Shown: one piece after another, positions 35,570-47,534 of the stretch
Position numbering within the stretch: position 1 is the first letter of the stretch
Layout of the letters: the number at the start of each line of letters is the position of its first letter
Assembly (NCBI GenBank): GCA_009760855.2
Contig: WPIO01000002.1
Span: forward strand, 14,916,001-14,980,000
Length of the DNA stretch: 64,000 bases
Direction: 5' to 3'
Source of the DNA: Cristatella mucedo
Lineage: Eukaryota > Bryozoa > Phylactolaemata > Cristatellidae
Translations under genes and position numbers: made by a program
The notes under the pieces: generated by a model
Seen by the model: the letters and a program-made list of their open reading frames with translations, nothing else
The model's database searches: none
Told to the model about the DNA's origin: nothing

Positions 35570-36280
35570 AATGTACTACTTTATATTAGCCGTGGGAACC
35601 CTGATCTGCTGGGGGGGGGACTACCCTCATCTCACGGTACAGGAACAGGGACCATGCGACTTCCGACCCGGAAATGGAGTCCGAGACTCACAATCCCTCC
35701 CCCCCCCAGCAATGCAGTCAGATCTAAGCAAGCAATGCCGAGGTCTGCTAGTCAGGCTTCATTATCTGGCCACCAGCTACCCAGGCCACCCACCCGGTAG
35801 GGCCTAGCCACTGCCGTCCTGTAGCCAGCCACCAGTCAAGAAAGACCAGGCTATGGCCTCACTAATCGACCTTTTTTGCAGGTCACCACCACCAGGACAT
35901 CCTCACTGCCGTCAAACGTCAAACGTGACGTTGTAGTTGACACACTCTCAAGGCTCTCAAGCCGGACCACCAACGAGCAGGAAGGCACGACCTGCCGAGA
36001 GGCAATGCAGTGGCCGGAAGAGCCCCGATTAGGCCAACCAGAACCAGGTTGGGGGAGAGGTTATTGCTTGCAGCAACGGCCGGCCGTGGCTTAGGATGTA
36101 GCAGACGGTCTCAGCCTCAGTGAGGCAAAAGCTGCAGTTGGTGGTCGCTCCGAGGTATGACCGGCTCCTACCACTGCCCACCGGCAGCACGTCCAGGCGA
36201 GCAAGGTGAACGAACAACCCGGCCCGGAACAACAGTCCCAGACCCGTCGTCTGAAAGTGGCTGTGGGTCAGGCAACTCTC
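35570..36280 (-). mobile_element. GC-rich remnant of a retrotransposon RT C-terminus
   Basis: On the minus strand it translates to FRAGLFVHLARLDVLPVGSG, then RSRSYLGATTNCSFCLTEAE and TVCYILSHGRPLLQ. A CxxC followed by (A)ET and a spaced H/C pair is the usual C-terminal finger of non-LTR reverse transcriptases; here the His and last Cys are replaced (YIL, SHG), as expected for decay. The upstream part is rich in Arg/Val/Leu without a clear motif. The DNA is markedly more GC-rich than its surroundings and contains G8-9 and C9-10 runs. Assignment to a clade is not possible from this alone. Confidence 0.45.
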
Positions 36281-36301
36281 CGTGGCCAGGCAACGGTTTA
36301 C

Positions 36302-36482
<181 letters not shown>

Positions 36483-36736
36483 ACCTGTTTGCATACATAC
36501 ATTAGATGAGGTTGTGAATTAGGGCAGGCAGGCAAGGTCCATTTTGGAAGCTTCTATGCATACAGAAAGAGTATGCATATAAGGAGGATGCACACAGCAA
36601 GGTTCTGTTGCATAATGAATACCATGTATCACGACCAGAAGGATACTTTTGTGCTGAACAAAGGGCTGGGTCATCAAGGCATTAATAAGAATAACGCTTT
36701 TCGTTTTTCATAGCACTTAAAGTTTTCAAAAAATAG

Positions 36737-36912
36737 TAGTTGGTTTAACAGCCTCTTTTCTAGAGACAGAAGAGCCTTTATGACCATCACTGCAGCTTGC
36801 AGCGACGATAAAGAATCACCCACCCACGGCAGGATACGAGCACACAACCTCGGGACCGAGGTCGTGAAAAGCAGCTGCCTTACTTAGTGTGTGCCATTGC
36901 GACTCAACAATA
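36737..36912 (-). mobile_element. tRNA-derived SINE copy
   Basis: tagttggtttaacagcctct tail, gacagaagagcctttatgac, atcactgcagcttgcagcga, then ctcgggaccgaggtcgtgaa and the complement of the A box. The B box is altered (ggatacgagcacac). Confidence 0.7.
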
Positions 36913-36914
36913 AT

Positions 36915-38080
36915 GTCTCTGTTAACGATATCACATGTGCATACTGGCATTTTAGGCTCTGCTACTATAAACTGGGCTAATGAGTCTGCTGTCATAGGTA
37001 ACCATGCAGACGTCGAAACTGCATGCAGGTAGTGAGTGGGAGGGTTACTTCTGCTAGGCTAGCATCATCCAATATTATTGGACTCAGCAGGCCTGTTGAG
37101 AGAACAACTATCCCTGTGGCACCACCGATCTCTTGCCAACGGCTGGGCTACGAAGGCTATGACCAAAAGTGAGGCCCGACGACCTGCATGGCTGTTCTAA
37201 TCCTGACCGAACGCCACTTTATACCTCCACGTTTTTGGTAAACACAGAGACCAAACATGGCCTGCCGTGGAACTGACTGCAGATACATGTAGCACAGATT
37301 GCGGAATCAATCTGCAACCTCTGGCAATGGCAGCCAGCATTCTACTGACTGGGCAATTGAGACTTAACTCTCCGGCTCTCAAAATAGATTGTGGCTTAAA
37401 TGGTCACTTAATGCCCCGGCCATTCAGACATATGGCCTGAATGAACATGCATGTATTCAATTGCAATTGGCAGTCTACCTACGGTGATCATTTTGTCTAT
37501 CTGTGGTTGGAGATCAGAGAGGTGGCCATAACTGCTGCCTAACTTTAGACTTGGAGCAATCCAGACTTGCTTGAATTAGCTCAACTGCCCCTGTCCATGA
37601 CAGCTGTCTCGGCACCCTTAGTGAATAATGGCACGAGTAGCCTTAGCAGAGTTGCACTGTGGTGCTACACCGTAACCTTCGACAGCCCACCCGAATGGGC
37701 AGTGTTTATAGAATGCCTGCTGATATGCTGATATCACCACCAATGATACAACTATAAACAGTCTGCACAGGCTTGAATAATTGAACTTGCACAGCACGGT
37801 GCATATCAAATAATAATAATGTAATAATAAAATTAAGACGATTACACAGCAGCCAAAGTGAATCCAGCTGTTTCAAAATTCACTGAAAGAGGAGCAATAA
37901 CCAAAGGCGTGACATGCAACATATCGCGAATTTGACAAGCATTCAAAAGCAAACAAGTATCGTGATTAACACCAGCATGCAAAAGCACGCGTGAAAACAC
38001 TCAGAGCCACTGATTAATCGAACCAATTGTTACCAAAATGCGCTACATCAGGTGCAGAAAAATAATCACTCAAAGCTTAT
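36915..38080. other. Intron sequence, no supportable exon
   Basis: This is where a missing coronin-7 exon could lie. A segment at 37.26-37.34 kb (HGRPCLVSVF) weakly resembles GRCLLVSGF but has the wrong splice phase. Confidence 0.35.
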
Positions 38081-38089
38081 ACAAAACAA

Positions 38090-38800
38090 AAAAGACTAAT
38101 TCATTCGAACGCAGGAAAGCTGATCTGAAAACAAGAACCTTAAAATGTGACTTACATCAAACTAAGTTAATGGAGGTGGTGACAGAAGCGAGTTCCAGAC
38201 TTTCGGTGTGCACCACCAACGGCCCAATTATTAACAGATTTCGGCTAAGTGCAAGGAACTGTGAGACAACTGGGCGCCAACGAGCAGGTGATTCGAGTGC
38301 ACACTAGAGGAGCAGCATGGAGGTCGGACAGGTAGGAAGGCAAAAGCTAGTGAATCAACCTGTAGGCCAAAGAGAGGATTTGAAGTTGATGGCGCCAATG
38401 AATGGCCAAAGTGCCAGCAATGGCGCCAGTAGAGCTCGACAGTGGTGAGATGAGGCTGCTGTGCCAATAATGACAGATTATTAGAGCTACTGAATTGAGT
38501 TTTGCAATAATAGTAGGCGATTATTTGCACAGGCCAAGAATCTTGAGTAAAAGTAATTGCAGTAATCTGTATGAGATTTCCCAAACTTGTAAACTAGTTT
38601 GGCTGGGGTAACCTTGTCTAAGCTGACCTTGATTTGTTAATAATCCTCAGCTAACAGTGTGCCGACTTGACAGTGAAGGTGATGAACTCATCCAACGACG
38701 AATCGTTTTGAAACAGCTATTTCACATCTAGGGCAGACATCACTAGAGTTTTCGAGTTGTTCTAGGACAGGTAGTTAGTATTTAGCAAAGCACATCACAT
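38090..38800 (-). mobile_element. LINE family B, minus-strand fragment
   Basis: Reverse complement of the C-terminal part seen at 28.3 and 59.1 kb: agcgagttccagactttcgg, tgtgcaccaccaacgg, then gaggagcagcatggaggtcg and gatgaggctgctgtgcc. Non-coding. The right-hand end is uncertain. Confidence 0.45.
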
Positions 38801-39254
38801 AGCAGACAGCCAGAAGTGATATTACAGAGGCTAGCAGAGCAACCAAATCGACACAGCAGATCATTCAAGGTAATCTCTAAGTTTGATTTCCTCTACCGAC
38901 TTTGCGCAAGCAGCAGGCCATTCCCACTGCCTAATGCAAGGCCTGCTCAGAATATAGAGTACTAGGTTACTAGAATTTTGAGCCTCGAGCAGATGCAGAC
39001 AGTACAGGTCACACTAAACACAACCAACAGGCAGAGGTGAACCTGTGCCTTGCAAACAGTGGTAGATGATGTCGATGAGAGCAAGTGGTCCTCGACTGAT
39101 AGAGTAGGACGACAATGGACATGATACTACTGCCAGAGCTTGGCCACAGACGATTCTTTACATCATGAACACATATGCTACAAAGATCATGTCTAATAAA
39201 TATGCACGAACACATTAAAGCAAACAGTAGCATTAACTCAAAAACCTGTCTTAC

Positions 39255-39359
39255 TTGCAATGGCGATGTTGATTGTCTAGGCCCGTATACACGGACGTTG
39301 TTGTCCTTGCAATACGTAGCTAATTTTGAACCATCTTGGCTCCATGCCAGTGCAAATAT
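39255..39359 (-). CDS. CORO7: Coronin-7 exon: WD-repeat strand of second propeller
   Basis: The acceptor is cccgtttag and the donor TTGCAA|gtaaga. 35 codons read IFALAWSQDGSKLATYCKDN and NVRVYGPRQSTSPLQ. Human CORO7 has IFSLAWSPDGQQLATVCKDG, RVRVYRPRSGPEPLQ at this point, close to identical in layout. Phase 0 at both ends. The next exon downstream, expected to encode the RGxRI strand, was not located. Confidence 0.94.
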
Positions 39360-39639
39360 CTAAACGGGAAGCCATCACACGGTATTATACTTTCTTCTAA
39401 CATGCAACTTTTCGAATGAATCTTTTAGCCTTAATTAGCTAGCTGATGACAAGTTAGCTACAACTGCCGAAAGCAGAGTATTCGACAGCAGAATACTGAT
39501 TATTTCAATTTATTACTTGCTAATTATGCCAATGCAGTATGCAAGATATAGCTGTCCTAAAACTATAAGAAATTATTCTACAACCTATTCTACCTTCGTG
39601 AAAATTTAATAGCCTCCATAAAGACTCATCTGACTGAGC

Positions 39640-41230
39640 GAATTATTGAATCACAACTTGTGAACTTGCTTAAGAGATTTTCCGACGTTTCGGATGCGAT
39701 GTGGATAGCTAAATGACGTCTGGTAAAAAGAGCTTGTCTCCTGAAGACCCTATACCATCATCATCGACAATCGCTAGACCGATACTTTAAAAGCCTGACA
39801 TAGACACATGGGTCATAGCACACTATCGTCCAGTTTCCATTCTTACTCTTTTTTGGCAACAATTCTTGGAAAATTGTTGCTAAGCAGATGTAGCACACAT
39901 TAAAAACAATCAGCTGTCAGAAAATTTGTAGTCGGGTTCAAGCTTCAGCACTTCACTGAGACTGCTCTCCTCTATGTAACTAATGACATCCTATGCAGCA
40001 AAGATGATGGGAATGTCACTGCCATAATGCTGCTAAATCTAGAAGCTGCATTTGACACTATTGATCATGTTATCCTGCTAGAACGATTGAAAACAACGAG
40101 AAATCTAGAAGACGAGGCACTTGCTAGGTTCAAATCATACTTATTTCGTCGTGTTCAATGCATGTCGTGTGGGAGCAGCCTCATATACCTGACCAGTCAC
40201 CTGGGCAGTACAACAAGTTCTGTCCTTGGTACTTTGCTGTTCTCTATTTATACTCAACTACTAGGAAACATGATTCGGGCATATGGAATCGGCTATCACT
40301 GTCATACTAAAATTACTCAGCTGTATCGTATGAATCTGCTGACGGGACTCATAAACTGAATGCCTGCCTTGCAGAAATTCGATCCAGTGTGTCGGCAAGC
40401 TTCCGTAAACTAAACGGCGATAAAACGGAACTGCAATTCAAAGGTCACCCCCAAAAGATCGGCAGGACTAGAAACCTCTGCTCTTTTACTAGGCGATGCT
40501 GTTGTGCAGCCTCATCATGCACCAGCTTTTCAGGTGTCGTCTTAGATGTCTGCCCAGATTTTGAAAGCTTCGTCAAGAAGCTTGCTTCCACAGCTAGCAA
40601 TCAAGTCCGACACATATCAAAGAATAGAAAAAGCCTTCTACGGTGGCTTGCAAAAAATAAACTAGTTAACTGGATCTGTATCGACTACATCATTGCAATT
40701 CCAATTTGGCTGAAAGGCTAACGAAATAAGCTGCTAGGCCCCCTGCAGCCGGTGATGAATATGGCTGAAAGGCTAGTCAACAAATCCCAGAGGTCTGACC
40801 ATGTGTCTCCTTTGCTGAAAGAGCTTAGGGAGCTGCTAGTTGATCAATGGATACAGAGTGAATTGCTGACCCCCGAGGTCTAACACGGCTTGGCTCCTTC
40901 ATACCTACCAGGAGTGTTCCACAAGTTTCAGCCTCCTCGTGTCCTCAGGTCCTCTATAGAGAATATACTAGCTGATCTGCTCCTTTGCTTAAAGACCGTT
41001 GGAGACAGAAGCTGTCACCCTGCAGGTCGTAGACTGTGGAACTGACTTCAAAAACTCACACACAACGACATCTACTCTCCTGCTGCCGACTATGGAATAT
41101 GCTTTCCAGCCACCCTGAGTTGCTACTTCCATGCTACTCATTACCTCAACTGCTCTCCTGACTCAGCTATGCTTCTCGTGTTCTCTTTGCTGCGTCAGAT
41201 GAAGTCAGCTGACCATCGAATGTGTACCAA
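39640..41230 (+). mobile_element. LINE family B, ORF2 copy with RT motif A
   Basis: Contains NLEAAFDTIDHVILLERLKT (catalytic motif A, ~40,030-40,090) and the motif-B-like block TSSVLGTLLFSIYTQLLGN. Decayed thumb sequence follows (LKELRELLVDQWIQSELL at 40.82-40.87 kb, then PPRVLRSSIENILADLLLCL near 40.94 kb). 5' end and frame are broken, tail unclear. Confidence 0.65.
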
Positions 41231-41234
41231 AAAT

Positions 41235-42035
41235 CACTAAAGATTTGAGCGTACTATACACAACTATAAGCGCACCAGCCACTTTTTGTGTGGCTTTGTG
41301 GTGCTACAAACGGAGATACATTACATTACAAGTTAAAATCTGGGATATATCACGTACTGATTTTTTGCAGAAGTCTCTTGCATTTCATGATGCAAAAGAT
41401 GTTATTCTTTCGAAGGTGTACGGGTATCTCCTGGGTCCATATGACATCTTCACATAAAGAAAGTACCTGGTGGCCATGCATAGCCTACATATCTCTGGCA
41501 CTGGCAATCCCTACTGGGCCTTCCAGCCGGAAAAACCTGAAATATAGTGACACCTGTATTGGGAAATCCAAAGCCAATCGCCACATCTCCCTTTAAAGTT
41601 TATTTGAGATGTCTAGCCACCAAATGGAACCAAATTTGCTTAAAGGGCTTTGAAGTATTAAGGTGCTTGATAGAGCAGCAGAGCGCATATTTTTTACGAA
41701 TTCACATACAATAAAAGTCTCGTTTTCGAAAAAAATCACAAATATAAAACCTGCTGTAGAATCAACTAAGGGGTGCTTGACATATGGTTTGGGCGACTAA
41801 AACCTAAAACAAAGAGCTGTGTGAGTACCGATATTTCAGGCGGGGTCATTGATTAGTTCAGTCAGTAATGGTGTTTATTGTTTTGTCCCGTGTAAAGTCA
41901 AATAATATACTTAGCATGCAGCGCAGATTATTTTATAAATCATAAAAGATACCCAAACAATTGCATTAATAGCCTTATTGATCCCATATCCTCTCGAAAG
42001 GACAAGCATGACTAATCATCATTGAGCAGATCTAC
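41235..42035. other. Intron sequence, no recognisable feature
   Basis: Two overlapping open frames at 41.25-41.6 kb begin in sequence resembling gtggcttt-ggagatacattac. No family recognised. Confidence 0.35.
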
Positions 42036-42037
42036 TT

Positions 42038-42285
42038 ATCACAGCATTTAGTGGGTCCATGTGATTCGTCATTTGTGTGCTTATGCATGCTGACTTCGTG
42101 CATGCTGCCACTAACCATGTTAGTATGCTGAGCCGGTACACGCCACCTCTAACCATTTAATGCTTGTTTACATTAAGCTTGCAAACACTAACCAATCAAT
42201 CATACTTGTCTTGCACTATAGGTAAGGTTCCCAGAAAGAGATGAAGTTCTCTCTGGTTTTAAACAAGGGTATTAATCAGGAGAGC
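42038..42285 (+). mobile_element. LINE family A, 3' UTR fragment
   Basis: acagcatttagtgggtccat, gtgattcgtc, the repeated tatgcatgctgac words of the 3' UTR, and a decayed hairpin aggttcccagaaagagatga, agttctctct. It lacks the ATT tail. Confidence 0.6.
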
Positions 42286-42289
42286 AGAA

Positions 42290-44040
42290 TGACTAGTAAT
42301 TGCTAGCTGTGCTGAGTAGGACCTGGAAGTGAACTATGGTGCCAGTAGCAAGAAAGTTCGGCCAGCTGTCTTAAATAATCTGTACATTGTGAGATTTTCA
42401 AAGATATCACTAGCTTGTAAGTATCCGTTACAAATAGGCTGCATATACAATTTTGCAGAGTGCCTTATTAATTCGATAGCCAAGAGCCGAGACATCGGCT
42501 GGTGATGCCATAGCTCTGACACTTGGCAACACTGCCGTGATTGTTCTTCCTGTGGAAAGTGCAGGAATCAGAGGCAAAATATTGAAAAGGACTCGATTCG
42601 GCAGGTCTGCTAGAACAGAAGGAAATAGTGAGCAAAATGTATTAAAACTAACAACAGAAAATTTTAAAATAAATCTTGAATGAAAGTGCAGAAATCTTTA
42701 CATCGTGAAATTTAATAGTGTGTATCATTTTGTATTGAGTTATAGATGTTGTCATAGTTTATAGTTCCTATCAATAGTTATCTTTTGAGTTGGCTTAGAG
42801 CATTCTCGAGACATTAATGGTCCCAAAAGTGATGTAGCTCAAAATGAATTAGAGAGCCAATGTTTAAAGAGGAAGTGCCGGCCTTTGAGAGCAGTCAACA
42901 TCATGAATTGATGTGCAGCAAACATGTGACTCTGCTATCATATTAAGTGACATCCAATGCGAACCAGGCTTGCTGGAGAAAGCTACTTGTGCCGGACAGT
43001 AATGTGCCATCGGTTCCAAACCAGACAGCTGCACAGCTCCCATGGTCAAGGTCGTCCAAGCAGTAAATCCCAATCCCACCTTGCATACAAGTGACTCCAA
43101 AAGAAAAAAAAATTCAAATGGAATTACAGAACCGGAATTAGTAACCTTCTGGTATTACCTGTGTATCATGCACCATCTCCTATCCAACTTTTGACACGTG
43201 AAGCTTAACAAAGCGTCATGCTATTCTGAGTCCAGCCCCAGCATTGACAATCAAAGTCTAATGCCGTGAGCAAGACGAGGCGTCCAAAAGTTACCAAAAG
43301 AACAATTTGAATGTAGAAAGCCACTGCAAAGCAGGAAACTAAGAAGTAAAGATACAGCCATAGTTACGTCAGGATGTTTGTTTCAAGAATCAACCTACAG
43401 TAGGGGAAATTCCTTCGGCAAAAGCCAGAAAGATTAGCCACCGTTATCTAGCAATGAGCAATGATAATGTTTTTCAATTTGTCTTGAATTATTTCATCTG
43501 TTTAAAACTGTACTTGACAGCTGGTGCGACCTGCATGCCACCTATAGAAGTGACCTCTTTGCTTAAAGTAGAGACAAGCAACCGAACGTGCACATCAGGT
43601 GAGACAGCCATGGATGGACAAGCATGGGCAAACTGGCAGTGAGTCAGCCGCACTTCTTGTGTGTGGGTACATAGTGTGCTTGTCATTGCGAGAGAACACG
43701 GGAGATCAATAAGGCTATACATGCAATAGTTTCGGTATCTGTCATGGTTTGTAAAATAACCTGCACTTCATGCTAAGCACAACAGTCGCCACACAAAAGA
43801 ACAATAAAAATCCCATTGATGAATGAAGCAAGATCGAGTTTTTTTTCTCACCAGTGTTCCCATGCACTTGATTAGTCCAACACTTAAACTACAAACAGCA
43901 GCTCAGTGCAGTGGCTTGGTCACTTCAAGGAATTTTTGACAGATGTCAGCCATAATGACCATGCAGCCGCACAGGAGTCACTAAAGAGTGTGATCTATCA
44001 ATGTAGGTAACCAAAGCAAAGCTGTGCCTATCACTGCTGC
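42290..44040. other. Intron sequence, no recognisable feature
   Basis: About 1.7 kb just downstream of the WD-repeat exon, without exon-like or repeat sequence that I can support. Confidence 0.45.
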
Positions 44041-44044
44041 TTAC

Positions 44045-44274
44045 TATGTCACGGTGTCCTTCCAAAACAAACAGCATTGTTTTAGTAGCTAGGTTCCATA
44101 TCCTAACGGTATTGTCGAAAGAAGAAGCAGCGATAACATCTTGGGCAAGTGGGTTGAATCGAATAGCTTGTATGCGATCGCTGCTGTTAGCATTAATGAC
44201 GAACTCCGGCATATCGATTGAAGATGCTGAATCCGAACGAATCAGCCACAGCTTGATGCTGCCATCACTGCAAC
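44045..44274 (-). CDS. CORO7: Coronin-7 exon: WD repeats of second propeller
   Basis: Acceptor gctgataattgtag, donor GACATA|gtaagc. The exon encodes CSDGSIKLWLIRSDSASSID, MPEFVINANSSDRIQAIRFN, PLAQDVIAASSFDNTVRIWN and LATKTMLFVLEGHRDI. Two WD40-type strands (IKLW, VRIW) and the coronin FxPLAxxVxAS(S)SxDxTVRIW signature are plain; human CORO7 has FHPLAANVLASSSYDLTVRI. 230 bp: the first two bases complete a Gly codon with the upstream exon, and it ends in phase 0 into IFALAWS. The longest and most diagnostic exon in the window. Confidence 0.96.
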
Positions 44275-44279
44275 CTACA

Positions 44280-45015
44280 ATTATCAGCATGACTGTTCAT
44301 GCAAAAGCCTTGCTCTTTGCATGCATGCATAGGCAGCCCACAACGTTGTGTCAACATGTGCCAAATGTGAGTCGTCAATGCAGTGCTGAAAAATCCCTTG
44401 AGGTAGCTTGATTAAACGGGTGGTCGTTAACAGGGCAGGGTACGGGCTGTTAATTATTGAGAGTTGCAGAGGCGTGGCCGATTGCAGACAGCAAGTCTAG
44501 TGAGAGCAGGTGGAGGTCAAGCAGGGGCCAGCAAGGGATACACGACCCTGGAGCAAAGTTCGGCAGCACAGCATAATCAGTATTAGCAGAAGCAAGGGCA
44601 AAAAAACAGACTGAGCAGCTGACGCCAGCTACGGCAGGAGCAACGGGAGCCGGAGCTTGAGGTTGAGTCTAGTGGAGCAGCTCCGAGTCGGTGCAAGGGA
44701 ACCGCATGTGCAGGCAAGGAATCTGGGAGCTTTGGGGCTACAACCACCTCGTACTGGGCAGAAAACCCTCGGCATACCTCTCATCAAAATGACCGCCTGA
44801 TCAAGATCAGTGTTCAGCATCATAGGCCATCGGTTATCGCTCAAACTAGCCACACAGCTGCAAGCCCGGAATGCTGTCAGTTTTCAGCAGTGGACCTGGG
44901 CAATACAGGGAAAGCCATCAGGCATTCCAGTAACAGTGGTAAAGAAACTAATGCTAACAGGAATAATTCCATGTGTGTCGTAGAGCAGCATCTGTAAGTA
45001 AGTCAAACCAAACAA
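44280..45015. other. Intron sequence, no recognisable feature
   Basis: Moderately GC-rich intronic DNA. Open frames at 44.6-44.85 kb have no support. Confidence 0.4.
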
Positions 45016-45024
45016 AACACTTCA

Positions 45025-45100
45025 AAAAATACAATTCATTTGTATAGCGCCCTAAGAGAACTTACTCTCTATTCAAGCACTTTTGATAAACCATGCGGGA
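45025..45100 (-). mobile_element. LINE 3'-tail variant
   Basis: aatacaattcatttgtatag, cgccctaagagaacttactc, tctattcaagcac: the family A hairpin with a different terminal sequence, gctatacaaatgaatt on the minus strand, in place of gctttatcaagtgcatt. Confidence 0.55.
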
Positions 45101-45104
45101 ACTA

Positions 45105-45985
45105 CTACCCAACATTTGGTAGTGGGCCAGAGTGTAAGCAATTTGCTTTCACTCACGTAAATATACACGAAAACCTTTATCAGAAGCCTAAATGCTTAAA
45201 CTTCATAAGATGCCACTAGCAAATATAGGACTAGAGCAATATGAATGAATTTTAGGAAAGAAAACGATGAAAGAAGCATTTGGTTTTTGCTCGATGCATA
45301 CCTTGGCTTCCTGTTGGACTAATATAATACTTCTATTAACAGCACAAGCAATTTTCTGGAGTTATTCATTCTGCTAGTATCACTAGCAATGCCAGGAAAT
45401 AGCAAATGCTACTTTAACAGCTGACTTATATATCGTTGCTTGCACTACAGGCTGACAGACAAAAAGATTATTGATAAGAAATGGAGAAACTCCGCCAGTC
45501 GTACTTTGAATACGTGATATTGACTGAGTAGGAGTCAACAACTACTTCGGTGTAAGGTCTATGAAAGGTATATGCAAGGCTGCTGTGCTCACTTGTGCTC
45601 GAAGTGATTGAGATTTATTTGTTTGGATATGCTTTACAGTTCCTAAACTGATGCCATTGCTCATCGTAATAAATAGTTTTAGCAGATCATGACAAAATTA
45701 TTGGGATTTTGAGTGAGTGTTTAGGGGTTGTACGTTCGTGTATTCACGGTTTAGTGGATTTACGGTTTAGATCGCTTTTCTTTTGGTTTGAGATTTTTTT
45801 ATTAGGATTTTAGGGTTTAGTGTTAAGGTTTTGTAGAGAGGAAAAACACCAGAAAATCTGTCTCACAGCATCTTTATTTATTATAAATATAAACGGACTC
45901 TGGAGAACAATGTTGAACGGCCTGCTATAGACATTGTGCCCATAGCATAAACTGACCTGGCTCTACATACAAATGATGCTGTATC
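45105..45985. other. Intron sequence; T/G-rich patch with TTTAGGG-like words near 45.7-45.83 kb
   Basis: The words ggtttag and ttttaggg recur irregularly at 45,720-45,835. They are not in tandem register, so I do not call a telomeric array. Confidence 0.4.
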
Positions 45986-45989
45986 AACT

Positions 45990-46480
45990 GAGCTGAGCGA
46001 CTTGAGTCAGATGAGTAGGCAGTATGATGTCAAGCCTGATTGGGAAGTACTTTGGAGAGATAAGCTGGAGCAAGGGAATATAAGGATCTAAAAGTGAGTG
46101 GCAACCTTAATATCGATAAGTTTCTTGATGGGATCAATTGCAGGTCTATAAGAAGTGGTATAATGTGGCAACCACTATGTTCCTGACAGACAAGTCTAAC
46201 TGCAGTTATGTGCCAACTGTTGGCATCTTCCTAAAAATGCAGTAAGATATGCATGGAATGAGCTGCATAAATCAAATCGGGATGCCAGAAATGCACAGAC
46301 CAGCTTATCTGTGAAAACCATGACTAGGCAGGTCCGAATTTTTTAAATGGTATATAGCAGAAACAGATAGTAGGCCCACTTGACTGCAGAGTGGAATGGT
46401 CACTTAAGAACAGGTTGACCAGATCGCCTCAAAAAAAACAGAACATGAGATATGCTGACTGAATCTATTTCGTGGACCGT
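45990..46480 (-). mobile_element. LINE family A, old minus-strand fragment
   Basis: Preserves the order of thumb landmarks (gagagataagctggagcaag, atctaaaagtgagtggcaac, agaagtggtataatgtggca, acagacaagtctaactgcag, gagatatgctgactgaa) with many indels. Confidence 0.6.
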
Positions 46481-46904
46481 GCTTTTTATTTACGATCAAC
46501 ACTAGAAGTCCCTAGTGTTATTAGTCGTGGAAACTTTATTGCATCTAAAGAAAAACTGAAAAGCAGTGATTCCATTAGGTCGAAACTAAACATAGGTGGC
46601 AATCTAAGCATGAAATTGCTAAAACCACCAACTGGCATTAAGTAAGGCCTACTATGCTGTATCAGTTTAAACAGCACGACCCTTTCTACAGCTACGAAGC
46701 CTTACTATAACCCGAGGATTAGAGGCAGCAGTTGGGGCACCTTTTCGAACGCTTGCCTCCTACCTAGTGCTAAGAAAGTAGTGCAACAATCCGTCGTTAT
46801 TTAGAATGAAATTACCCTTGATGACATACAAGCAGGCGTGATTCGTACCACGGACTTTAAAGACACACTTGCTAACAATAACCCCTTAAAGTTAAAGAAA
46901 GTGT

Positions 46905-47085
46905 TAGCTGAATTAACAGCCTCATTTTTAAAGTGGCAGAAGAACCGTAACGGCTATGACAACAGCTGGCAATGGGCACTAAAGGATCGCCCACAGTGGG
47001 GCTCGAACCCACAACCCGGGTCAAGAGGAGCGAGCACCTTAGCGCCTGGGCTAAGACCCAGGGGCACGCCAACCTAGCTTAGATT
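46905..47085 (-). mobile_element. SINE variant with a different tRNA head
   Basis: The body and tail (gctgaattaacagcctcatt, aaccgtaacggctatgacaa, aaaggatcgcc) match the common SINE. The minus-strand head instead reads gtgcccctgggtcttagccc aggcgctaaggtgctcg with B box gtgggttcgagcccc. This looks like a subfamily that acquired another tRNA promoter. Confidence 0.7.
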
Positions 47086-47283
47086 TTACAGGCAAGGCAG
47101 AAAGCCTTCGATAGTCCTCGGAAATTACAACAAAACACGAAGTGGTCAGCTGCACTTCCAATGAGTTACAGTCCAATGCAGATGCTGCTCAACATTGAAA
47201 CTAATCTTGTTTTCTTTTCCTGTTTTTTGTGTTGCAACAACATACTGTTTTACCATGCCATATAAATACAATTATGCAAGTAC

Positions 47284-47285
<2 letters not shown>

Positions 47286-47317
<32 letters not shown>
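47286..47317. repeat. (TA)n microsatellite
   Basis: About 16 TA dinucleotides, 0.1 kb from a coronin-7 exon. Confidence 0.95.
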
Positions 47318-47320
<3 letters not shown>

Positions 47321-47421
47321 CAATGCAAAAGACTTATAGGTCAAAAGTTAGTTAGATTTAGTTAGTCCAAGTGTAGTTTCATAGGTTAAAGCAAGCTTTC
47401 GGCATATGTAAATGTACCTAC

Positions 47422-47530
47422 CACAAGCAAGGCGGCTGTCATCAAAGGGATCCCAAGCGAAGTCTGTGACTCCTTCTTTGTTATGGATAACATGATGCTT
47501 TGATACCACCATTCGACCAGGTTGATTTAG
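47422..47530 (-). CDS. CORO7: Coronin-7 exon: start of second propeller
   Basis: Acceptor cctgcttgtgcactgtag, donor GCTTGTG|gtaggt. It reads LNQPGRMVVSKHHVIHNKEG, then VTDFAWDPFDDSRLAC. Human CORO7: LRKPGRLPDTALPTLQNGAA, VTDLAWDPFDPHRLAV. The VTDxxWxPF(D)xxxLA motif is the hallmark first blade of a coronin propeller, here the second one. Starts in phase 0 after VLVLE and ends with one base that, with the next exon, makes Gly-Cys-Ser-Asp. Confidence 0.95.
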
Positions 47531-47534
47531 CTAC

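Noticed and set aside
37255-37345. Candidate for the missing coronin-7 exon (HGRPCLVSVFTKNVE)
   Set aside because: Its donor leaves phase 0 whereas the next exon requires phase 2, and the RGxRI strand is absent.
45720-45840. Possible internal telomeric repeat (ttttagggtttag words)
   Set aside because: The words are not in tandem register and vary too much.
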